Positions 31,730 through 44,544 of a DNA stretch of 64,000 bases are shown here, piece by piece (position 1 is the first letter of the stretch; each line of letters opens with the position of its first letter). The notes under the pieces are model-generated. The model was not told the DNA's origin. It searched no databases and was given only the letters and a program-made list of their open reading frames with translations. The stretch covers positions 2,554,001 through 2,618,000 of the forward strand of contig NC_134138.1 in NCBI RefSeq assembly GCF_033958435.1, in the 5' to 3' direction. Origin of the DNA: Carettochelys insculpta (lineage: Eukaryota > Chordata > Testudines > Carettochelyidae). Made by a program: the position numbers and the translations under genes.

Positions 31730-32860
31730 CGAACAAAATGGCAAATAAAATTTAATGTGGATAAATGTAAAGTAATGCACAGTGGAAAAAAATAACTCCA
31801 ACTATACATACAATATGATGGGGGTTAATTTAACTACAGCTAATCAGGGAAGAGATCTTGGAATCATTGGGACAAGTATGAGAGGGGTAGCAAAGCTAGG
31901 CTGTAGCTTCAAAAACAACAAGAAGTCTTGTTGTTTAGACTTATAGACTAATAGATATTTTGGAGCATAAGCTTTCATGGGCAAAGACCCACTTCACCAG
32001 ATGCAGGAAACCCCCACTCACACATCTGACGAAGCGGGTCTTTCCCAACAAAAGCTTATGTTTCAAAATATCTGTTAGTCTGTAGGGTGCCACAGGGCTT
32101 CTTGTTGTCTTGGAATCATTATGGATAGTCCTCTGAAAACATCCACACTGTGTGGAGCGGCAGTCTAGGAATCATTTAAAAAAGAGAATAAGATAGAGAT
32201 TATCTTATTGCTTTTATATAAAAGCATGGTACGCCCACATCTTGAATAGTGCATACAGATGTGGTCACCTCATCTCAAAAAAGATACACTGGCATTAGAA
32301 ACGGTTCAGAAAAGGGCAACTGAAATGATTAGGGGTTTGGAACAGGTCCCATATGAAGAGAAATTAGAGAGACTGGGACTTTTCAGCTTAGAAAAGAGGA
32401 GACTGGGGAGATATGATAGAGGTTTATAAAATGAGTGGTGTGGAAAAATGCACAAGGAAAAATTATTTACTTGTTTCTGTAATATAAGAACTAGGGGGCA
32501 CCAAATGAAATTAATGCACAGCAGGTTTAAAACAAAGAAAAGGAAATTCTTCTTCACACAACGCACAGTCAACCTGTGGAACTCCTTACCAGGGGAGGCT
32601 GTGAAGGCCAGGACTGTAACAGGGTTTAAAAAAGAGCTGGATGAATTCATGGAGGTTAGGTCTGTTAATGACTATTAGTCAGGCTGGGTAAGGAACGGTG
32701 GCCCTAGCCTCTGTTTGTCAGAAACTGGAGATGAATGGCAGGGCAGAGATCGTTACCTGTTTGATTCACTCCCTCTGGGGCACCTGGTATTGGCCACATT
32801 CGGCAGACAGTATACTGGGCTAGATGGACCTTTTGGTCTGACCCAGTATGGGATGGGACA
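31730..32860 (+). mobile_element. CR1 LINE, 3' part, with nested Penelope units
   Basis: CR1 in + orientation starting near AAATGGCAAATAAAATTTAA, with ORF2 C-terminal sequence (32448-32678: TRGHQMKLMHSRFKTKKRKF, FFTQRTVNLWNSLPGEAVKA) and the 3' end GGTCTGACCCAGTATGGGA near 32850. Interrupted at 31869-32108. Confidence 0.92.
31869..32108 (-). mobile_element. Fold-back pair of Penelope-end units nested in CR1
   Basis: A 240-bp insertion flanked by the perfect 12-bp duplication CTTGGAATCATT (31857-31868 and 32109-32120), which rejoins the CR1 when removed. The left unit has the full head (GAGGGGTAGC...CTTCAAAAACAACAAG); the right one is inverted and stops before the head. The + strand core has CTGACGA (32026-32032); the - strand core has CTGGTGA (complement of 31994-32000) and GAAA. 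Confidence 0.9.
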
Positions 32861-35287
32861 TTCTTGTGAACAAAAGATGAAAAGAATCCAGTTCTCAAAA
32901 TAAAGTTCCTAGCCTGCATGAGATGCTCCTTAACCTAAGTGACTTTTTTTAAACAGTTTCCAGAGCTCCAAGGCAAATATGCCATAGGCCTGAAATCCAT
33001 ACCCCTTTCATATAGAGAGGGCATGTAAGGTCAGTTAGTCTAATACCCTTTAGTCACTACATTTTGTCCTTAGGGTGAAGATTAGGCTCTCATACTTTTA
33101 GTAAGATATGTTGTAACCCTCTCAAGATGCACTGCCTGCGAGACAGTTCATATAGAGAAATACCCATACAAGTAGCTTTCTAATTCACTGTGATTATACT
33201 CCCAATTTACTTCTCCAAAAATAGCTAGTGCTTGAATGTATTTTCTTGTAAATTCATCTACATTTTTGGGTCTGTCTCTTGATATGGTGCAGGAAAGTAA
33301 GGTACTGAATAAGTTCCAGGGGGTGAAATCTTGACAAGGCTTTAAATGCAGTGCTCTTCCTGAGAAAAGTTCCTTGCTGAAATCTCTCACAGCAGACCTG
33401 AGAACAGGCACAAATAACTTCTTGCTTTAGATGGTGGGAAATGTTAATTAATTGTCAAAAGTACAATCTTTGCTAACATTGGTTTAAGTAAATTAAGACT
33501 CCTCCAAACTTTTCTTAGCTTGTATTTTTAACCTTGCCCTTGTTCTTTCTGCTGTCTGTTGCAACAGGAATTGATTCACTTGGGGGCTTACAGTAGGTGG
33601 CTGTTCAGTTCTTGAATATATTTTAGTTAGTTTGGACAAATCCAGACTGAAGTGGTTTGAGTGTCACTAGACCAACTAGTCCAGTGTGCTGGAAGAAAAG
33701 TTACCAGTTTGTTGTTGCTTAGCAAAGGATGTGCACTGAGTTTATTGGAATCTGCTTTGGTTTTCATATTGCAGGCAGATATATCTATTTCAATAATGTC
33801 TCCCTTGAGTTGTTTGGTGCTTATTCCTCCCTCGGAACATTTCAGTATAAAAGGAATTTTGGCCCACAGTGCAACTTGGCAAATTTAGAGTTATCCTGGT
33901 TAGATCACTAATCTGATTAGTTCTTGGAGTTGTGGTGACATGACTAGTTTAGCTTCTTTTTCTGACATGAGGGCAGTAAATCCAGTTATCTGTGTAAGTA
34001 ATCTCCTGTAAGCCATAAAATAAACTTCCCCGAAGAACCCTACGGAAACTTGCAGTTTTTAGTGCAAGCTGCTGTGCTGGCACATGGATATTTTAGTGAA
34101 ATATTCCAGACTAAGGAGCTACTATTCTGGGACAGAGGAATAGGCAGTACGGTCTGTTCAGAATCTGAAAACCATTTACCCCGATCTCATGGAATCTCTC
34201 TATTGCTATGATAATGTTAGTTCAATGCTCTCTATAAATGCATTGTGCTCTCTCTTGTGGGGCCGGGCCCTAACTTGTGTTTCTCAGGGCTACTTTTACT
34301 CTGAGAACATGCAAGGAAATGCAGAACTGATAAGGTTTTGTGAGTGAATGGTAGCACTTCTCAGAGATCTCTGGGTGACTTTGACTACTCTTGCCTGCTG
34401 CCAGCTCAGCAAAGCAGAAAAGTGCTGGGATTATCCTAGAGACTTTGCTTCAAGGCAGTCTGCTCAGCTTCCTCTCAGCACACAAATACTTATATTTACC
34501 TTTTGGCTTTAAATTCTTATGATAGGCAGGAACATAAAGGATGCCTTTCATATACCCTGCACCTACAGGGTATATCAAGGATTAGCCTTAATACTCCAGA
34601 TGTGGGCTTTAGAAAGTATTCCAGTGCTGTTAGAAAGGATGACAGTTTCATTGCCTTTCAGCACTAGGCCTTTGAATAACTGTGGGGCATGATGTCTCCA
34701 TGGTTCATGACCAAGAGCTTTGGTTTCTAAGGATCACTTGAAAAGCAGAAACTGGTTAATGTCACTCAGTTTCTCTAAATCATTTACTAGGTGCTCCAGT
34801 GCAGGAAGCTCTTTTCAACCACAGCTGGGGTCTGATTTACATAACACTTCAGAGCCACCCTTCTTGATTTATCCTACTGCTTTGCAAAACTGGCACATTC
34901 AAAAAATAGTTTGCAGAGGATTTGTGTGCTGTTGAGTGTTTTCTAGATGTTCTAAGAGTGTCTGAAGTTTTGAGTACATCCTTGTTGCCTAAACTGCTCA
35001 GAAAGCACTTTTCAGCATGTCACTTCTTCCCTTCTCCCATCAAGTAGTGAATTGTGTAAGATCAACTTTTTTACCAGCAGATCATATAACATCCCTATCA
35101 AAAGCTCCTTTTAAAACACGTCGGTTGTAACAAACCGCTCAAAGCCAGGAAGTTCCTAGCCGAGGGCTCAATTTCAAACCAAGGGTCTGGACCAGCTGTG
35201 CTTGTTTATAGTTATTTTAACCCTGCTGTTTTTGTGAGGCGAGGGGGCAGGGGCGTAAAAACCATTTCTGAGTTGAATGCAGTGGAC

Positions 35288-35604
35288 CGCGGTCAGCAAC
35301 CTTCCCAAGGCAGAGTACCAAAACCAGACCTTTTCACCTCTGCGATCCGAGTGCTGGTGATACTTTGTGAAGTCAGTAATAGTCCTTCTTACAACAGCTT
35401 TATTAATAAATAAATGAAGATGCAGAGATTTACCATTTAGGTGGCGGTTGGTAGCATTAGCTGATCCTTTGTTAATCTACAGGCATTCAGCAAGGTCCAG
35501 GCTGCATGGGGGGTGGGGGGGAGGCTGAGGTCCTGCTTTGCATGTCAGTGAAAATCAGCTGTCGTGCCGCTCTTGGCATCAGTGCTGGAGGTTGCTGACT
35601 CCTG
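35288..35604. mobile_element. Non-autonomous hAT element
   Basis: Inverted ends with GGTCAGCAACC and GGTTGCTGACTCCTG enclose 317 bp. The flanking 8-bp duplication is CAGTGGAC (35280-35287) and CAGTAGAC (35605-35612), one mismatch. Non-coding. Confidence 0.85.
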
Positions 35605-38600
35605 CAGTAGACCATCTAATACTTGTAGCTTTCTTCTGAGAAGTAAACCCTCCTCATCAGTCCTCACTGTTTACACCGTGTTTGCGGTTGCTCCCTGGAG
35701 TTCCTTCCTAGATCCTCTCCAGTCCAGCAGCTTCTGTCTGCGCTCCACTGGAAGCACTCTCGCCAAAGTCATTAATGTTCTGTTCCTAGGCAAAGCGCAG
35801 AATCTGAAGGCGGCCATCCTCAGCCTATCGCCCCAACCCCGCTTGACATGACTGACCAGGTTACCTGAACTCTTGGACTCGCTTGACTTCCATGATTCTG
35901 TCCTCTGCTGGGCTGCCTCCTGCTCCTGATTGCTCCTTCACAAGTCCTCCCCTCTCCTGGTGTCAGTGTTGGTTCCACAGCACTCTGTCCTAGGTCTCCT
36001 TCTTTTCTCCTGTTGCACCTTCTCCAGGCAACCTCATCTGCAAGCATCAAACTGTCGACTGTATGTTGATTTGCAAATCTACCACTCTCCTCCTTGTCAC
36101 ACTGTCTAGAGTGGCTCACCACCATGAGGGCCTCCCTCAGGGGACACACCCCAGGCTGGTGGTGTGTTCTGTAGTGAGATTTCACTAACCCGGCAACAAG
36201 TGTGGACTCCTGGACCACTGTAGATCTTACCATGAAGTGACAGAGTCTCCTTAGGTAAGGGATGGAAACTACTGCCCACATCCAGCCCCCTGACTTAATC
36301 TGCTCTGGCCCACAGCACGTCTCTATGCTATGAACTGGAAGCCCCTAGCGTTGGCACCCTCCTGCAGGGCCAGAATGGCAAGCCCAGTTAAGTGTGAACT
36401 GGGGGGAGTTGGGTTGGCTTGGTTGTGTTTGGAGGGTGTTGGCTTCCCATGTTGAGAGCGGCAGAGTAGTGATGTGGTGTGTTATTTGGGTGGGGCGGGG
36501 GAGGGGTTTGCTTTGTGCCTCTGACTGATTTTTTTCTGTGGCTCCTGGCTGAAAAAATGTTCCACACCCTGTCTCGGACCATCTTGCCATGTTCGTTTAT
36601 TTTTGGAGGCTCATCCAAACATCACACTGCATGCAGGTTGCTTCCAGCCCCAACAGACCAGTCACTTACCCCAAGGCAACTGGTACTTTAGATCCTGCAC
36701 CAAAGACAATGCCTGCAGCCAATTCTGTAATAAACCATCTGCAGAGCTAGTAACAGGGAGAGGGAGTAAGGTGTTTAGGGGTTAGAGCAAGTGCACAGAC
36801 ACACCAGTGAGCTGCCATGAAAGCCTAAGAGCAGCTGAGTTGTAGTGCTCTGTCTCTGCACAGGGTTGTTCAGGGCAGACCCAGCATGCAGCACCTGTGG
36901 GTCTCTTGCTTGAGTTTTGTGCCTGGGTGTACAGAGCTCAAACAGCCAGAGAGATGCACTTTTTTCGTGTCAGGAACTTCGGTTCTCACGGTTCACTTGT
37001 TATGGGGGAGAGGGCCAGCAGTGGAAGGCTTTTATTCTCTGCTGTACAATGGTTTGACTGGTGTCTGTGGGCTTCCTTTTGTTGGGGAGGCAATAAGCCT
37101 TCCGTGGTGTGCTCCCCGGCTCTGAGGTGCATAGTTCAGCCTGGTCAGGAGCTGGCTTCTGGCCTGCCAGCCTCAGCCATCTGTCCAAGTAGAAATCTCA
37201 GCCCGCCTCTGACATCTCGTGGAAGATGAGCTGTAAGCCCAAGTGCAGCCTGGCTGTGACAGCCTTTCCCTGCCTGTCGTGTGGCTGTGCCCCTCTGCTC
37301 TCTGCTCAGAACGCTGTTGCAGGGGTCACTCTCCCGGTCGCTTTGGCCATGTCACCCTCTGTTTGCATCCCTCGTTTGGCTGCCTCTTCTGTCCTGTTAA
37401 ACACACTTCTTCACTTGCAAGCCCGCCTGGCCTGCCACTTCACTTTTGGTAGTGAAAGGTTCTCTGGGCTTCCCGCCAGCCATGGTGCCCACCGGCTTTG
37501 CCTCTTTGTTAATTGTCAGACCCCTTTCTGCTTTCTCACAGGCTTCCCCACGCATGTGGGAGGAGCTCAGTGTAAACCACCTCAAAACTGCTGTCCTGGG
37601 TTGGATCACAGAAGTCCCCTGGGGATAGTTACCCCCGTGTTGATTGAACTACTGAGCCTGTCTTCCCGTCCTGCTGGGCCGGATCCTCTGGTCTCCCCCA
37701 GCCAAGGCACCCAAGTGGGGTAATCACCCTGCAGCAGGGAAACACAGACACAAACCAGATCAGCTGGGGAGGGCTCTGCTATAAGGTCTTTGACAACACC
37801 CAGGAGCACAGCCCCAAAGGGGACCAAAATCCCAAATCAGTCTGTCTTGCTCCATATAACAGTTCTGCACAGTGAGACAAGCCCCGGGTCAGCCCCCGAG
37901 GGTCCTGTGCTGCTTGGCAGAATGTTACTGTGTGCCTTAGACTCTTGGTGGCCTTTCCACTGCCAGAGGCAAGGGTCTCTGTTTACCCCACCGTGTCCCA
38001 AGGCAAGGGGGGCAGGGTGCAAACCCTGTCCAGAAGATTGTTGCCCTGCCCTTCCTCTAGAGTGGCACTCCAGCTGTAGGGTGGGGGAAACCCTACTCTG
38101 GGAAACCTTTTATAACAAGCCAGGAGGCCTTAACTGGCAACAGGTGTCTGAATAGCCCTTTTCTTCTGCAGCCTGCCCCGGTGGCTGGCCCACACTGAGC
38201 CTAGGTGGGGAACAAAAAGGCACTGCCCCAGCTCCCAATAGATTTACCTCCCCCCAGGCTCCTGGAGGGTGCTGCCTGTGGCCTGCCACAACAGAGGAAG
38301 CATATAGGTTTGACCTTTGTCAGCCAAAGTAAGAGCCGCACAGTGGCTGCTCCCCTCCCCCAGGTAACAGTTGTTTACACTTGGCTTCATGATGGACAAA
38401 GGCGTTTTTGTGAAGTATAAAAAGGAGAATTTAAGTGATTGCAGGTGAAAACAGACCACTGAAGTGGTGCTGCATGTGGATTCCAACAGGGGGGTGTGCG
38501 CTCCGGGTGCGTGTACGTGATCTTAGGAGAATTTTTCCCTTGGGGTACCCGTTGGGTTGGCAGTGGAAACCCCAGCTGTGGCACCACTCAGGCACAGTAT

Positions 38601-39120
38601 ATACACTCCTGTCACATTGATGCTTCTTAGCCTCTTGGATTGCAAGTGTTTCGTTATCCATTTATCATATGGTTGTTCAAATAGCTCAGGTCTTGCTAGA
38701 GTAGTTAACTTGGGGTGGGCAGGTGTTTCTCTGCACTTTACAGTTCCATTGACATGGGCATGCCACGGCCTGAGATTTAACACATGCAAGGACTGTGGGA
38801 AGCCTGTGCCCACGGGTGAGCTGCATTCTCCCTGCTGTAAGCACCAGGGTGAAGGCCATCAAACATGTCAGGGCCCTATTTGCAGAAGCTTTAGGCCTTG
38901 CGCTGAAAAGGAAAGGAGCCATGTCCTAAAGCTCCTGCTCCTGGAGGCGGCTCTACATCCTCAACCCACGCCCGAGTCAACGCTGGCTCCAGGGATGAGC
39001 AGTGCACTGGCTTTTGTGCAAGGGCAGCCGCAGAAGGAGGCCCCAAAGGACCGGGTGAGCATTAGCTCATGGCACTGTTCCCCCTCTCCAGTGCTGCGTA
39101 AGAAGCCAGCTAGGGGATGG

Positions 39121-39537
39121 TGTGATGGGGTTCAGGGGTCCCCCTGCACTGCACCCCGTCCGCTGGCAGGAGTGACTCTCACTCAGCAGGTACAACAGAT
39201 GGTTTATTAGGCAACAGGTGCCCAGTTTCTCACAGAAGCGACAGCATAGCAGCCAGAGACAGTCCTTCCAACCTGTCCTGGGGAGAAGACCCCGAGGGGT
39301 GCCCCTCTGGGGTGTAGCTTTCCCCCTCCTCAGGCTGGCTGCCTTCCAGCTCTCCCTTTTCCTAGCCTCTAACTGCCACCCCCGATTCAAACCCCTCTCA
39401 GCTCCTCCCTGCTCTTTGTTCAGGCAGAGGTGTTACCTGCCAGTTGTAGCCCCAGGGTCATCCTTAGCCACTGGGAGCTGCTGCTTGCCTCAGACATCCA
39501 GCCTGACTCACACATGCACTCCCCCCACTCCATCACA
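39121..39537 (-). mobile_element. Solo LTR, family B copy 2 (inside DIRS relic)
   Basis: A 417-bp block TGTGATGG...CCATCACA with the perfect 5-bp duplication GATGG (39116-39120 and 39538-39542). It is very close to copy 1 at 1467-1885 apart from a few substitutions and 1-2-bp indels. The - strand carries AATAAA near the left end. Confidence 0.8.
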
Positions 39538-40571
39538 GATGGTCTCCAGGTGGGTGTCCTGAAAAGGCGCAAGCCTGGGCGCCCCAAGGCCGCAGCATCG
39601 TCAGCTCCAGCCCCACCGGGGGCTCATCGAGTCTGTTACTTCTTCTCTCCCATGGCGAAGTTGGACTCTTCCTCCACTCCTGATACTGTTGAGGTTGCGA
39701 GGGACTTGATTGCCATGGTGGCAGTCTCCATCTTGGCAGATTCAGCTGCAGCGCTCTCATTGCCAGTGCTAGACCTGGGACTGGCAGCTTTCAACAGAGA
39801 CCCCAGTGACCGCACCATCTCTGCCTGCCTCCTCAGTGCCATAGGCATCACAAGTGGGCCAGCCTCGTGGCAAGCCCATGATGGTGCAGTGCCAATCAAA
39901 TCGCTCCAGTCCCATTCTCCAGCAGCCTTGGCACCACCACGGTCGGGATCTGACAGCTCGTGAGACTCTGGACCAGTCCTCAATGTTGAAGGAACAAGCA
40001 CGGCTCCTGCTGGCAGCACTGCAGCCCTTGGGACATGGCAGCATCACTGCCAGCCTGGCAGCTTCAGTGGCAATTGCCAGTCCTGTGTCTGTTTGGGACC
40101 CCGTGGGCCTCCCCCTAAGGCCCTGTGTAGTGTAAGAACTGCAAACCCAGCCATTGGCCATCCCTGACAGATGCCCTTCTCCAGGGGACTGAGAGTATGC
40201 ACCTGCTCATGGCACTCAGGTCCCCTTTGGGTGTGCAGAGCCTGGCACCAAGACTCCCCCATGATGTGCCCGCCCACCCCCAGTTAGCTACGGCACTGAG
40301 CTTGGCCCTGGAGGTTTCAGATGGTCGAGCAGCTCTGGAGTCTCCATTTGGGAGCTATAAGCCCAGGAAATGCAGTCACGGCTGGCAGAGGTGTACAGGC
40401 CAGGCAGACACGCCACAGACAGACTGGTGACCCTCCCGAACACCCTCCACCAGTCCCTGCCCTGGGGGGTGCAGCCTCACCTGCTCCAAGCCAGGTTGTC
40501 CTTTCACCAACCACAGCCTGTGCTCTCGCCCGCCACAGCCCCTTCAGCGATGGGACCTTGGGCGCCTAGGC

Positions 40572-40616
40572 ACGCTCTGGATTCACAGAATCCTAGGGCA
40601 GGAAGGGGCCTCAGGA
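40572..40616 (-). mobile_element. CR1 3' tip
   Basis: About 45 bp (CACAGAATCCTAGGGCAGGA, GGGGCCTCAGGA) match the 3' terminus of a CR1 in reverse. Very short fragment within the DIRS relic. Confidence 0.6.
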
Positions 40617-42812
40617 CCTGCTTCGGGGCAGGTGGGTCCAAGATAGAGCTTTCCCCTCATGTCAGCATTGGACAGCTGCAGGTTGTGTGCCTAGCCTGCG
40701 AAGAGCTACAGCTGGGATGGCTGTGCCAGTGCTAACAGACAGTACCTTGTTGATGCCCTATGTAAACAGAGTGGTGCTCATTCTTCTGCCCTGTGCCACA
40801 AAGCCCTGCTCCTGGGGGATCGCCCTGCCCATCGCATTCACCTGTCGTAGCCCTCATGCCTACCCAGGGTGCAGAACGCCCTAGCAGACAGCCTCAGCCG
40901 CTCATTCGGCACCCACCAGTGGTCACTTCAGGTGGATTTCATCCCCTCTATCTTCTTTAAGTGGGGTTCACAATCAGGATCAACTGGAAGTGCCACCTAT
41001 TCTGCTCCTTTCAAAACCAGAGCCCCAGTTCTCTAGTGGATGCCTTTCACCTGTCCTGGACTGTGCTGTCCCCCTTCCCGCACTTCCCCCTCACATGCAA
41101 GGTCCTACTCCAACAGGATGGGCCACCCCTCATACCAGTAGCTCCAGCATGGCCCAAACATTACTGGTCCCTAGCTGTGCATGCACAGCTGCTGCTCCCC
41201 ACAAGTCCAGGAATTCAGTATTTCCTGTCTGCAGCAGGCAGGAGTGCATTGGCTGCATAGAGCTGGCATGGTCAGCTGGCAGCTGCATGCAATAAGAGAG
41301 AGTTGTTAGGTGCGCTCACCAGGTGAGTAATCAGGAAAAGTCATTTCAGAAATAGAATGGGAGTTTTAACAAGCAGGGGAGGATGGCCTTCAGGTGTTTA
41401 GGAGCCTGGAGCACATTAAAATTGCAGCCAGAGCAATCGCTCTCCCAGAGAATGAGGCATTATGAGGCAGCTCGTAGAGAACCTTGAGCTGACACAGGTT
41501 ATTCAGTTTCTGCAGTTGCGCTTTGGCAGTCTCAGTAGTACAACCCCAGCGGTGTCCTGTTTGGGGAGCTGGTTTTACTGCGCCGTACTAATAGGCCATT
41601 TCCATTGCCAGAAACGGATTCGTGGGCAGTCCCGTGCGCAAATGTGTCATCACGGGACCTACGTCAGCCTAACTGTGTGGTGGAGATACAGCCTTACTCA
41701 GCCGAGGCTCTTTGTCTCACAAAGAGAGATACTGCTCTCCCTCCTCTGGCACTGAGAGGTACTTGGAGAGACACTAAATCAGGTGGACGGAGCTCGTCCA
41801 ACACCTCCCCCAGAGAAGGGCTAGCAGTGCAGGTAGCACAATGCCTCTTTTTGGTGAGATGCAGAACTGAGATTCTAATCACTTGGCTTCATTACAGATT
41901 CCGTGGGTATCTTGAGTGTCAACCCCATTTTCTCAGGCAAATTCCCACTCTGCTAATTACATTCTGCCTCCTTACATTCCCTTCCCCATTGCACTGAGCC
42001 ATGCTAGTGTTCCCATTCTGCTCTTAAGGATTGCTGTGGTGTTGCTGGTTGGAATGACTCCTGGGAATCCTCTCAAAACTGCTGGTGTGTCAGTTGTGGA
42101 CGAAGAGATGAGGCAGGTGTTTGTGTCTCCTGTGTGTCAGTGCTGCTGGTTCTCTGAGACCATCTCCTCCCCCAAGCCAGATAAATTCCAGGCTCTTTGG
42201 TGTCATGAGAATTGCCCATGTTTGTTTCAAAAGTCCTTTGTCGGCATTGATCTTTAAAGAAAACCTGTTGCTGACGAATCTGTCCTTCTGCTGCCTTGTA
42301 CAGAACAGACAAGTCAGGTTGTTTCCTAAGGCCCAGATGCTTTGGTGCCAGTAGGGATCCCTGTTTCTAGGAAATGCTCTGCTGTGTTTCTCTCTTAGAC
42401 GTATAGCAAGGCTGGGGCTCTTGTCTGAGATGAGCCCCAAAAACTCCCATTCCTCTGTCCTTCCTCTGCCCTGTTCTCCCCACATGCTGTACCACTGCCT
42501 TGGGATGGCGTGAGCATGTGGAAAATAAGAGTGCACTGGCTGAGAAGCTGTCAGCCTGGCAGAAGGTTAGCACAGGCGGTGGTGTCATGTCTGCTGGTTG
42601 GAGAGAGCTGGGGTGAGGGAGGCTCTTAGAAAAGTCACGAGGAAGCAGCAGAAGACACCCACTCAAGGGGTTAATGACTCCAAAGGCAGCTGAACTAGTC
42701 AGGCACTCTCTCTCTTTGCCCTTGGCAAACAATGCTAGATTCATGCTTGCAGTCACACGCTCGGTCTTTAGATTGCTCTGCTTTGCTCTCACTGTCCACC
42801 TCTGACTTTCAG

Positions 42813-42949
42813 ATGGCTTTCGAAAGGTTGTCCACATTGAGCAGGGAGGTTTGGTGAAGCCAGAGAAGGACGATACTGAATTTCAGCACCCATACTTCAT
42901 CCGAGGCCAGGAGCAGCTGCTGGAGAACATCAAGAGGAAAGTAACCAGC
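42813..42949 (+). CDS. HSF1: HSF1 coding exon 3 (wing and linker)
   Basis: The exon completes Tyr76 and continues [20 protein letters not shown] to the segment ending IKRKVTS, covering human-equivalent residues 76-121. This is the wing of the DNA-binding domain and the linker. The acceptor is TTTCAG (AG at 42811-42812) and the donor is GTAAGT at 42950; the exon ends in phase 0. Regulatory residues known in human HSF1 are in place: Lys80 and Lys118 (acetylation sites) and Ser121 (phosphorylation site), which is the last codon. The position of human Cys103, a redox-sensitive cysteine, is Tyr here. The QGGLVKPE wing and the LLENIKRK linker are specific to HSF1 rather than HSF2. Confidence 0.97.
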
Positions 42950-43097
42950 GTAAGTGCACGTAACAGATATTCCAGTCCAGCCCATAAATGAGCCACTCTG
43001 ACACGAAGGGGCTGTCTGGCTCTCCTGAGTCAGAAAAGCAGCAGCATGCTCTGGATGCAAATGGGATATTGGCTCTGTCCTTTTCCCTCTCTGTCAA

Positions 43098-43190
43098 GTG
43101 GCATCTGACGCAGCGGGTCTTTGCCCACGAAAGCTGATGTTCCAAAAAATCTGTTAGCCTATAAGGTGCCACAGGACTTCTCGTTTTTAA
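43098..43190 (+). mobile_element. HSF1: Penelope-end unit in intron 3
   Basis: A single unit with CTGACGC (43105-43111, last core base changed), stem remnants GCGGG/CCCAC, an intact GAAA box, then CTGTTAGCCTATAAGGTGCC. It lies about 150 bp after the exon 3 donor. Only a short AAGTGG repeat flanks it. Confidence 0.8.
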
Positions 43191-44544
43191 GTGGTTTTGT
43201 AGTTGAGTCTCCGCATCACATTGGCACTTGTGCTCACCTCGCGTCTCGCTTCTTTGTGGTGCTGTCTGGGACACCCTGAAAACAACTGGGAATTTGGCCT
43301 GTAACATGGAAGCCAAATTCACTTGGCCGTGGCAAACTGTGGGCCGAGTTCACTTCTGGATTAATCTCCTTTTCCTGTTACGGTGCCAGCTGTGTGGGGC
43401 TGGCCTAATGGAGGCTATAGTACATTTGCACCTCTCAGAAGGAGGTGTCAGTGCAATTGGACCTTTGCCCCAGGACATGGAGGAGCAACGCACTCATTCA
43501 CTTGGGATGATTTTCAGCCTAACGGGAAAAAGTTGTGACAGGTTTTTTGAAGATGATACTCCATATTTTTGTCCTTAACACATTGGTTCCGTAGTAAGGG
43601 GAGCAGCAAGAAGCAGAGGCATTCATGGCACCTAAAAAGTTATTTTAACCTTGTGACCCTCCCACATACGCATTGCTCTACTTTCCCAGTGTTTTGGGGT
43701 ATCCCAGACTCATCACTAACCTTCGTTTTTAATAGCTGTGTGGCCTGCCTGGGGGAGGGGGCCTCTCTGTGCAGCTTATCCCTTTATCCTGTGCCATTCC
43801 CCATGAGCTGTTTGTCAGGAAGGTAAAACAGGCCTCGCAGAAGCTTCCCTTCGGTGGTTTAAACTCTTGCTGTGGGAACGATGAGGCCAGCTGACTCTGA
43901 CAGCCCCATCTCCACGCCTGTGCCCTGGTCTTGCGCTTTCCTTGCACTGAAGAGTGAGCTTTGGCTGAGGGTGTTCTTCTTTTGAGTGGTCGCTGGCTTG
44001 GTTCTTCACAGCAATGTTCAGGATCAAAATTCGGCTGTGAGAGCTGTATCCTCTGCTGCACACAAGAGGCACTCCTGCGCTTCCTAGCCCCTCCGCTCCC
44101 TGTCTGGTGGAGGCTGGTCTTTGCTGAATTGCTAGGTCAAGGATAACTCCAACTGTGCCGCTAACGCATCTCTGGCTTGAGTTCAATGGTGCTTTAAACT
44201 GGAGCTAGCTGACCCATCCCGAGGTGAGGACGTGGGGTGGCATTTTAGTGCTGCTCATCCTGGAGTTACTAAAGAGAAGGGATGCAGTAGCTTGAGTTAC
44301 TGCTTCTCAGCTGCTGCATTATTTACTCTGTGTGATCGCAGTGGTCGTGTTCACTGCTTTCGCTCCAGTGGACTAGCTCATAAGCACCCTTGAATTTAAC
44401 CTTTGCAGTTTGTCTTCAGAGTGGTGCATTGTAAGACTGTACACCAAATCAGAAATGCCAACAGCTGTTGGACACTTCCACAGCAGACTTTGAATTTGTT
44501 CCTGACTCGGAAAGATGCTGCTCCTTCAGGGAAGGGAAGATGAC

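Larger units (their letters stand above)
38765..41260 (+). mobile_element. DIRS-like retroelement relic
   Basis: Near 38770-38930 the translation TCKDCGKPVPTGELHSPCCK, QGEGHQTCQGPICRSF resembles the cysteine-rich C-terminus of DIRS Gag. After an inserted solo LTR, 40370-40560 (VYRPGRHATDRLVTLPNTLH, LSFHQPQPVLS) matches the RT/RNase H junction, 40630-40920 the RNase H (HVSIGQLQVVCLACEEL, NALADSLSRSFGTHQW in shifted frames) and 40961-41260 the segment after it (DAFHLSWTVLSPFPHFPLTC). Most of the RT palm and the tyrosine recombinase are missing or unrecognisable. DIRS elements copy through RNA and insert by tyrosine recombinase. Many frameshifts; dead. Confidence 0.75.
29499..42812 (+). other. 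HSF1: HSF1 intron 2
   Basis: This 13,314-bp intron is bounded by a GTAAGT donor and a TTTCAG acceptor. It holds a cluster of Penelope-end units and a CR1 (30.5-32.9 kb), a small hAT (35.3 kb) and a DIRS-like element (38.8-41.3 kb). I see nothing identifiable in 29500-30515, 32865-35275, 35615-38760 and 41265-42810; open frames there are short and unlike known families. The stretch 37200-38700 is GC-richer than its surroundings and could be 5' sequence of the DIRS-like element. Confidence 0.85.

Noticed and set aside
38557..39210. 217-codon + strand open frame as a host gene
   Set aside because: Its middle matches a DIRS Gag cysteine-rich region and its end runs towards an inserted LTR; the first part has no homology I recognise.
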